Source of the DNA: Litomosoides sigmodontis
Lineage: Eukaryota > Nematoda > Chromadorea > Rhabditida > Onchocercidae
Length of the DNA: 64,000 nt
Assembly (NCBI GenBank): GCA_963070105.1
Contig: OY718803.1
Coordinates: 10,211,823-10,275,822 of the forward strand
Direction: 5' to 3'
In this document: one piece after another, positions 55,901 through 64,000 of the stretch
Layout of the letters: each line of letters starts with the position of its first letter
Numbering within the stretch: position 1 is the stretch's first letter
Notes under the pieces: model-generated
Database searches by the model: none
Told to the model about the DNA's origin: nothing
The model's input: only the letters and a program-made list of their open reading frames with translations
Translations under genes and position numbers: made by a program

Positions 55901-58900
55901 AGCGTCTCCACCATACAGTGGACCACTTGCTTCAACAAAGCCTTCGTTTGATATGGAAGAAAAACCATTGCACGAATATGTCAGTGTCTATCATAGTGGA
56001 CGTTCTGACGAACAAGTGACAAGGGTTGTTGAGATGCCTACCGAAATACCAGTTGAGGAAGAAGCAGTGGAAGGAAAGCCCACAGTTACAGCAAGAATAT
56101 TCACCGGATTGTACAGGAAGGAAGAGCTACCTCCAGCTTACCCAACTACAGAAGCTTATGAAGGTCCTGTTGAAGCAACACATCGTTCACCGGATGTGGA
56201 AACTGAACTGAACGAAAAACAAGTGACGCTCGATCACAGTGGTCGTTCAGATGATTATGTACCACCAGGCGTTACTGAAACATTGGGTGAGAGAATAACT
56301 GGTATCTTCAAAAGAGCTCCTGCCGAGCTGGATTACCCGACAACTGAAGCTTATGATGGACCATTAGCTTCAACGAGTCCTGTATCAGATGTGGAAAGAG
56401 AACCATTGCAAGATCATGTTAGCGTCTATCATAGTGGACGTTCTGACGAACCAGTGAGAAAGGTTGTTGAGATACCTACCGAAATACCAGTTGAGGAAGA
56501 AGCAGTGGAAGGAAAGCCCACAGTTACAGCAAGAATATTCACCGGGTTGTTCAAGAAGGAAGAGCTACCTTCAGCTTACCCATCTACAGAAGCTTATGAA
56601 GGTCCTGTTGAAGCGATACATCGTTCACCGGATGTGGAAACTGAACCTATCGGAGAACAAGTGACGCTCTATCACAGTGGTCGTTCAGATGAATTTGTAC
56701 CAAGTGAAGAGAAGAAACCATCTGTAGAAGTGTTTACTGGTGCTGCACAAGCATTGGGCGAGAGAATAACTGGTATTTTCAAAAGAGGTCCTGCCGAGCT
56801 GGATTACCCGACAACTGAAGCTTATGATGGACCATTAGCTTCAACGAGTCCTGTATCCGATGTGGAAAAAGAACCATTGCAGGAGCATGTTAGCGTGTAT
56901 CATAGTGGACGTTCTGACGAACCGGTGGCAAAGGTTGCTGAAATACCAGTTGAAGAAGGAGCAGTGGAAGAAAAGCCAGCGGTGACAGCAAGAATATTCA
57001 CCGGGTTGTTCAAGAAGGAAGAGCTGCCTCCTGCTTACCCATCTACAGAAGCTTATGAAGGTCCTGTTGAAGCGATACATCGTTCACCGGATGTGGAAAC
57101 TGAACCTATCGGAGAACAAGTGACGCTCTATCACAGTGGTCGTTCAGATGATTATGTACCACCAGGCGTTACTGAAACATTGGGTGAGAGAATAACTGGT
57201 ATCTTCAAAAGAGCTCCTGCCGAGCTGGATTACCCGACAACTGAAGCTTATGATGGACCATTAGCTTCAACGAGTCCTGTATCAGATGTGGAAAGAGAAC
57301 CATTGCAAGATCATGTTAGCGTCTATCATAGTGGACGTTCTGACGAACCGGTGGCAAAGGTTGCTGAAATACCAGTTGAAGAAGGAGCAGTCGAAGAAAA
57401 GCCAGCGGTTACAGCAAGAATATTCACCGGGTTGTTCAAGAAGGAAGAGCTACCTCCTGCTTACCCATCTACAGAAGCTTATGAAGGTCCTGTTGAAGCG
57501 ATACATCGTTCACCGGATGTGGAAACTGAACCTATCGGAGAACAAGTGACGCTCTATCACAGTGGTCGTTCAGATGATTATGTACCACCAGGCGTTACTG
57601 AAACATTGGGTGAGAGAATAACTGGTATCTTCAAAAGAGCTCCTGCCGAGCTGGATTACCCGACAACTGAAGCTTATGATGGACCATTAGCTTCAACGAG
57701 TCCTGTATCAGATGTGGAAAGAGAACCATTGCAAGATCATGTTAGCGTCTATCATAGTGGACGTTCTGACGAACCGGTGGCAAAGGTTGCTGAAATACCA
57801 GTTGAAGAAGGAGCAGTGGAAGAAAAGCCAGCGGTTACAGCAAGAATATTCACCGGGTTGTTCAAGAAGGAAGAGCTACCTCCTGCTTACCCATCTACAG
57901 AAGCTTATGAAGGTCCTGTTGAAGCGATACATCGTTCACCGGATGTGGAAACTGAACCTATCGGAGAACAAGTGACGCTCTATCACAGTGGTCGTTCAGA
58001 TGATTATGTACCACCAGGCGTTACTGAAACATTGGGTGAGAGAATAACTGGTATCTTCAAAAGAGCTCCTGCCGAGCTGGATTACCCGACAACTGAAGCT
58101 TATGATGGACCATTAGCTTCAACGAGTCCTGTATCAGATGTGGAAAGAGAACCATTGCAAGATCATGTTAGCGTCTATCATAGTGGACGTTCTGACGAAC
58201 CGGTGGCAAAGGTTGCTGAAATACCAGTTGAAGAAGGAGCAGTGGAAGAAAAGCCAGCGGTTACAGCAAGAATATTCACCGGGTTGTTCAAGAAGGAAGA
58301 GCTACCTCCTGCTTACCCATCTACAGAAGCTTATGAAGGTCCTGTTGAAGCGATACATCGTTCACCGGATGTGGAAACTGAACCTATCGGAGAACAAGTG
58401 ACGCTCTATCACAGTGGTCGTTCAGATGATTATGTACCACCAGGCGTTACTGAAACATTGGGTGAGAGAATAACTGGTATCTTCAAAAGAGCTCCTGCCG
58501 AGCTGGATTACCCGACAACTGAAGCTTATGATGGACCATTAGCTTCAACGAGTCCTGTATCAGATGTGGAAAGAGAACCATTGCAAGATCATGTTAGCGT
58601 CTATCATAGTGGACGTTCTGACGAACCAGTGAGAAAGGTTGTTGAGATACCTACCGAAATACCAGTTGAGGAAGAAGCAGTGGAAGGAAAGCCCACAGTT
58701 ACAGCAAGAATATTCACCGGGTTGTTCAAGAAGGAAGAGCTACCTTCAGCTTACCCATCTACAGAAGCTTATGAAGGTCCTGTTGAAGCGACACATCTTT
58801 CACCGGATATGGAAACTGAACCAATCGAAGGACAAGTGACGCTATATCACAGTGGTCGTTCAGATGATTATGTACCACCAGGCGTTACTGAAACATTGGG

Positions 58901-61900
58901 TGAGAGAATAACTGGTATCTTCAAAAGAGCTCCTGCCGAGCTGGATTACCCGACAACTGAAGCTTATGATGGACCATTAGCTTCAACGAGTCCTGTATCA
59001 GATGTGGAAAGAGAACCATTGCAAGATCATGTTAGCGTCTATCATAGTGGACGTTCTGACGAACCGGTGGCAAAGGTTGCTGAAATACCAGTTGAAGAAG
59101 GAGCAGTGGAAGAAAAGCCAGCGGTTACAGCAAGAATATTCACCGGGTTGTTCAAGAAGGAAGAGCTACCTCCTGCTTACCCATCTACAGAAGCTTATGA
59201 AGGTCCTGTTGAAGCGATACATCGTTCACCGGATGTGGAAACTGAACCTATCGGAGAACAAGTGACGCTCTATCACAGTGGTCGTTCAGATGAATTTGTA
59301 CCAAGTGAAGAGAAAAAACCATCTGTAGAAGCGTTTACTGGTGCTGCACAAGCATTGGGCGAGAGAATAACTGGTATTTTCAAAAGAGGTCCTGCCGAGC
59401 TGGATTACCCGACAACTGAAGCTTATGATGGACCATTAGCTTCAACGAGTCCTGTATCCGATGTGGAAAAAGAACCATTGCAGGAGCATGTTAGCGTGTA
59501 TCATAGTGGACGTTCTGACGAACCGGTGGCAAAGGTTGCCGAAATATCAGTTGAAGAAGGAGCAGTGGAAGAAAAGCCAGCAATTACAGCAAGAATATTC
59601 ACCGGGTTGTTCAAGAAGGAAGAGCTACCTTCAGCTTACCCATCTACAGAAGCTTATGAAGGTCCTGTTGAAGCGATACATCGTTCACCGGATGTGGAAA
59701 CTGAACCTATCGGAGAACAAGTGACGCTCTATCACAGTGGTCGTTCAGATGAATTTGTACCAAGTGAAGAGAAGAAACCATCTGTAGAAGTGTTTACTGG
59801 TGCTGCACAAGCATTGGGCGAGAGAATAACTGGTATTTTCAAAAGAGGTCCTGCCGAGCTGGATTACCCGACAACTGAAGCTTATGATGGACCATTAGCT
59901 TCAACGAGTCCTGTATCCGATGTGGAAAAAGAACCATTGCAGGAGCATGTTAGCGTGTATCATAGTGGACGTTCTGACGAACCGGTGGCAAAGGTTGCCG
60001 AAATATCAGTTGAAGAAGGAGCAGTGGAAGAAAAGCCAGCAATTACAGCAAGGATATTCACCGGATTGTTCAAGAAGGAAGAGCTACCTTCAGCTTACCC
60101 ATCTACAGAAGCTTATGAAGGTCCTGTTGAAGCGACACATCTTTCACCGGATATGGAAACTGAACCAATCGAAGGACAAGTGACGCTATATCACAGTGGT
60201 CGTTCAGATGATTATGTACCACCAGGCGTTACTGAAACATTGGGTGAGAGAATAACTGGTATCTTCAAAAGAGCTCCTGCCGAGCTGGATTACCCGACAA
60301 CTGAAGCTTATGATGGACCATTAGCTTCAACGAGTCCTGTATCAGATGTGGAAAGAGAACCATTGCAAGATCATGTTAGCGTCTATCATAGTGGACGTTC
60401 TGACGAACCAGTGAGAAAGGTTGTTGAGATACCTACCGAAATACCAGTTGAGGAAGAAGCAGTGGAAGGAAAGCCCACAGTTACAGCAAGAATATTCACC
60501 GGGTTGTTCAAGAAGGAAGAGCTACCTTCAGCTTACCCATCTACAGAAGCTTATGAAGGTCCTGTTGAAGCGATACATCGTTCACCGGATGTGGAAACTG
60601 AACCTATCGGAGAACAAGTGACGCTCTATCACAGTGGTCGTTCAGATGAATTTGTACCAAGTGAAGAGAAGAAACCATCTGTAGAAGTGTTTACTGGTGC
60701 TGCACAAGCATTGGGCGAGAGAATAACTGGTATTTTCAAAAGAGCTCCTGCCGAGCTGGATTACCCGACAACTGAAGCTTATGATGGACCATTAGCTTCA
60801 ACGAGTCCTGTATCCGATGTGGAAAAAGAACCATTGCAGGAGCATGTTAGCGTGTATCATAGTGGACGTTCTGACGAACCGGTGGCAAAGGTTGCTGAAA
60901 TACCAGTTGAAGAAGGAGCAGTGGAAGAAAAGCCAGCGGTGACAGCAAGAATATTCACCGGGTTGTTCAAGAAGGAAGAGCTGCCTCCTGCTTACCCATC
61001 TACAGAAGCTTATGAAGGTCCTGTTGAAGCGATACATCGTTCACCGGATATGGAAACTGAACCTATCGGAGAACAAGTGACGCTCTATCACAGTGGTCGT
61101 TCAGATGATTATGTACCACCAGGCGTTACTGAAACATTGGGTGAGAGAATAACTGGTATCTTCAAAAGAGCTCCTGCCGAGCTGGATTACCCGACAACTG
61201 AAGCTTATGATGGACCATTAGCTTCAACGAGTCCTGTATCAGATGTGGAAAGAGAACCATTGCAAGATCATGTTAGCGTCTATCATAGTGGACGTTCTGA
61301 CGAACCGGTGGCAAAGGTTGCTGAAATACCAGTTGAAGAAGGAGCAGTGGAAGAAAAGCCAGCGGTTACAGCAAGAATATTCACCGGGTTGTTCAAGAAG
61401 GAAGAGCTACCTTCAGCTTACCCATCTACAGAAGCTTATGAAGGTCCTGTTGAAGCGATACATCGTTCACCGGATGTGGAAACTGAACCTATCGGAGAAC
61501 AAGTGACGCTCTATCACAGTGGTCGTTCAGATGAATTTGTACCAAGTGAAGAGAAGAAACCATCTGTAGAAGTGTTTACTGGTGCTGCACAAGCATTGGG
61601 CGAGAGAATAACTGGTATTTTCAAAAGAGGTCCTGCCGAGCTGGATTACCCGACAACTGAAGCTTATGATGGACCATTAGCTTCAACGAGTCCTGTATCC
61701 GATGTGGAAAAAGAACCATTGCAGGAGCATGTTAGCGTGTATCATAGTGGACGTTCTGACGAACCGGTGGCAAAGGTTGCCGAAATATCAGTTGAAGAAG
61801 GAGCAGTGGAAGAAAAGCCAGCAATTACAGCAAGAATATTCACCGGGTTGTTCAAGAAGGAAGAGCTACCTTCAGCTTACCCATCTACAGAAGCTTATGA

Positions 61901-64000
61901 AGGTCCTGTTGAAGCGATACATCGTTCACCGGATGTGGAAACTGAACCTATCGGAGAACAAGTGACGCTCTATCACAGTGGTCGTTCAGATGAATTTGTA
62001 CCAAGTGAAGAGAAGAAACCATCTGTAGAAGTGTTTACTGGTGCTGCACAAGCATTGGGCGAGAGAATAACTGGTATTTTCAAAAGAGGTCCTGCCGAGC
62101 TGGATTACCCGACAACTGAAGCTTATGATGGACCATTAGCTTCAACGAGTCCTGTATCCGATGTGGAAAAAGAACCATTGCAGGAGCATGTTAGCGTGTA
62201 TCATAGTGGACGTTCTGACGAACCGGTGGCAAAGGTTGCCGAAATATCAGTTGAAGAAGGAGCAGTGGAAGAAAAGCCAGCAATTACAGCAAGGATATTC
62301 ACCGGATTGTTCAAGAAGGAAGAGCTACCTTCAGCTTACCCATCTACAGAAGCTTATGAAGGTCCTGTTGAAGCGACACATCTTTCACCGGATATGGAAA
62401 CTGAACCAATCGAAGGACAAGTGACGCTATATCACAGTGGTCGTTCAGATGATTATGTACCACCAGGCGTTACTGAAACATTGGGTGAGAGAATAACTGG
62501 TATCTTCAAAAGAGCTCCTGCCGAGCTGGATTACCCGACAACTGAAGCTTATGATGGACCATTAGCTTCAACGAGTCCTGTATCAGATGTGGAAAGAGAA
62601 CCATTGCAAGATCATGTTAGCGTCTATCATAGTGGACGTTCTGACGAACCAGTGAGAAAGGTTGTTGAGATACCTACCGAAATACCAGTTGAGGAAGAAG
62701 CAGTGGAAGGAAAGCCCACAGTTACAGCAAGAATATTCACCGGGTTGTTCAAGAAGGAAGAGCTACCTTCAGCTTACCCATCTACAGAAGCTTATGAAGG
62801 TCCTGTTGAAGCGATACATCGTTCACCGGATGTGGAAACTGAACCTATCGGAGAACAAGTGACGCTCTATCACAGTGGTCGTTCAGATGAATTTGTACCA
62901 AGTGAAGAGAAGAAACCATCTGTAGAAGTGTTTACTGGTGCTGCACAAGCATTGGGCGAGAGAATAACTGGTATTTTCAAAAGAGCTCCTGCCGAGCTGG
63001 ATTACCCGACAACTGAAGCTTATGATGGACCATTAGCTTCAACGAGTCCTGTATCCGATGTGGAAAAAGAACCATTGCAGGAGCATGTTAGCGTGTATCA
63101 TAGTGGACGTTCTGACGAACCGGTGGCAAAGGTTGCTGAAATACCAGTTGAAGAAGGAGCAGTGGAAGAAAAGCCAGCGGTGACAGCAAGAATATTCACC
63201 GGGTTGTTCAAGAAGGAAGAGCTGCCTCCTGCTTACCCATCTACAGAAGCTTATGAAGGTCCTGTTGAAGCGATACATCGTTCACCGGATATGGAAACTG
63301 AACCTATCGGAGAACAAGTGACGCTCTATCACAGTGGTCGTTCAGATGATTATGTACCACCAGGCGTTACTGAAACATTGGGTGAGAGAATAACTGGTAT
63401 CTTCAAAAGAGCTCCTGCCGAGCTGGATTACCCGACAACTGAAGCTTATGATGGACCATTAGCTTCAACGAGTCCTGTATCAGATGTGGAAAGAGAACCA
63501 TTGCAAGATCATGTTAGCGTCTATCATAGTGGACGTTCTGACGAACCGGTGGCAAAGGTTGCTGAAATACCAGTTGAAGAAGGAGCAGTGGAAGAAAAGC
63601 CAGCGGTTACAGCAAGAATATTCACCGGGTTGTTCAAGAAGGAAGAGCTACCTTCAGCTTACCCATCTACAGAAGCTTATGAAGGTCCTGTTGAAGCGAT
63701 ACATCGTTCACCGGATGTGGAAACTGAACCTATCGGAGAACAAGTGACGCTCTATCACAGTGGTCGTTCAGATGAATTTGTACCAAGTGAAGAGAAGAAA
63801 CCATCTGTAGAAGTGTTTACTGGTGCTGCACAAGCATTGGGCGAGAGAATAACTGGTATTTTCAAAAGAGCTCCTGCCGAGCTGGATTACCCGACAACTG
63901 AAGCTTATGATGGACCATTAGCTTCAACGAGTCCTGTATCCGATGTGGAAAAAGAACCATTGCAGGAGCATGTTAGCGTGTATCATAGTGGACGTTCTGA
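52951..64000 (+). CDS. Giant tandem-repeat protein, 5' part (runs off the window)
   Basis: Three exons are supported: 52951-52997, 53584-53758 and 53995 to beyond 64000. The third stays open for 10,006 bases, and about 3,400 residues are visible in total. Exon 2 reads SPVWSVTRRQRTELSPRR and is Ser/Thr-rich. Exon 3 starts with about 330 residues of mostly unique sequence: a Thr-rich stretch, FPLDYKAFDFKDIMPEC, and a basic KRRKIKRKDK segment. Then come repeat modules built around GLFKKEEL or GIFKRAPAEL, YPTTEAY, GP, a Val/Asp/Glu stretch and YHSGRSDE. The protein is hydrophilic with no signal peptide or membrane segment seen, which suggests a cytoplasmic structural or scaffolding role. Exon 1 can instead supply an ATG at 52958 (MPKDQKSKIPQSS) that splices in phase straight to exon 3. 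I considered the giant tail of nematode ankyrin UNC-44 and a protein 4.1 homologue, but no ankyrin or FERM exons were seen upstream, so the family is unassigned. Confidence 0.8.
54990..55949 (+). repeat. Six diverged single modules of the giant protein
   Basis: Modules of roughly 50-75 residues each end in a signature: VTVYHSGRSDEP, VSVYHSGRSDET, VSIYHGGRPDET, VTVYHSGRSDEP and the eroded VSVYYVEPSHEP, with a further VSVYHSGRSDEQ opening the next block. They share YP, YxGP and a DME/DLE..PL pattern but differ at many positions. They look like the older part of the repeat series. Confidence 0.85.
55950..64000 (+). repeat. Coding tandem array of two-module units (426-471 bp)
   Basis: Unit starts, taken at the GAT codon of the D(V/M)E motif, are 55950, 56388, 56859, 57285, 57711, 58137, 58563, 59001, 59460, 59919, 60345, 60816, 61242, 61701, 62160, 62586, 63057, 63483 and 63942 (cut by the window end). 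Lengths are 438, 471, 426 four times, 438, then 459, 459, 426, 471, 426 repeated. The variation comes from an optional 12-base insert (PTEI type) and an alternative 33-base longer linker (FVPSEEKKPSVE type versus DYVPPGVTE). Each unit encodes two YHSGRSD signatures, about 40 in the visible protein. All lengths are multiples of three. Confidence 0.97.
59001..63482 (+). repeat. 2,241-bp higher-order repeat, two full copies
   Basis: Copies lie at 59001-61241 and 61242-63482, and a third begins at 63483 and is cut at the window end. Each consists of five two-module units of 459, 459, 426, 471 and 426 bp, encoding 747 residues. Copies differ only at scattered bases, for example CCTCCTGC versus CCTTCAGC near 59169 and 61410, and GCG versus GTG near 59330. 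Such likeness at silent sites points to very recent duplication or gene conversion. Confidence 0.95.

Noticed and set aside
56841..63278. Repeated minus-strand frames of 79 codons (at 56841, 60798 and 63039) and plus-strand frames of 66-87 codons in the giant repeat
   Set aside because: They are shadows in other frames of the uninterrupted coding frame. They recur only because the DNA repeats, and each is closed by stops while the main frame never is.
55950..64000. Repeat array considered as CRISPR or as non-coding satellite
   Set aside because: Units are 426-471 bp with no unique spacers. All lengths are multiples of three and one frame stays open throughout, so this is coding sequence.
52951..64000. 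Assignment of the giant protein as ankyrin UNC-44 or protein 4.1 (FRM-1)
   Set aside because: Only the repeat-rich tail style is similar, from memory. No ankyrin repeats, ZU5, death or FERM sequence is visible, and three other genes lie upstream, so the name is not used.

Overview
This is eukaryotic nuclear DNA, most likely from a parasitic nematode of the filarial/spirurid (clade III) type. The evidence is strongly AT-rich non-coding DNA, genes cut into many short exons with GT..AG introns and TTTCAG-like acceptors, a tomosyn and an eL14 gene of nematode type, and abundant microsatellites. The assignment to filariae is an inference from style, not from a database match. No bacterial genes, CRISPR arrays, tRNAs or rRNAs were recognised.

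Layout. (1) 1-5080 is non-coding, with a G-rich quadruplex-like tract, a 79-bp minisatellite and a hairpin with a 23-bp stem. (2) 5137-17395 (+) is a complete tomosyn (syntaxin-binding, Lgl-type WD40) gene. I could rebuild it as 26 coding exons whose phases all agree, giving a protein of about 1,280 residues. (3) 19164-20426 (+) is the complete three-exon gene for ribosomal protein eL14 (143 residues). (4) 21489-24752 (-) is a LETM1-domain mitochondrial protein of the LETMD1 type, in eight exons (329 residues). It carries what looks like a second, mutually exclusive copy of its membrane-segment exon. (5) 24769-52950 is a 28-kb region without recognisable exons, full of microsatellites. These include a 1.28-kb (TTA)n array and a perfect 26-bp GC-rich hairpin. 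(6) 52951-64000 (+) is the 5' part of a giant repeat protein gene. Two small exons are followed by one exon that stays open for 10,006 bases and runs off the window end.

The giant exon begins with about 330 residues of mostly unique Thr/Glu/Lys-rich sequence. Six diverged single modules follow, each ending in a YHSGRSDE-like signature, and then at least 18 nearly identical two-module units of 426-471 bp. From 59001 the units are themselves arranged in a 2,241-bp (747-codon) higher-order repeat. Every unit length is a multiple of three. I do not assign this protein to a family with confidence.

The genes have no obvious common pathway. Tomosyn acts in exocytosis, eL14 in translation, the LETMD1-like protein in mitochondria, and the repeat protein is probably structural. 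The eL14 and LETMD1-like genes converge on a short intergenic stretch. The LETMD1-like and giant genes diverge from the 28-kb region, which must therefore hold the promoters of both unless the giant gene has upstream exons I cannot see.
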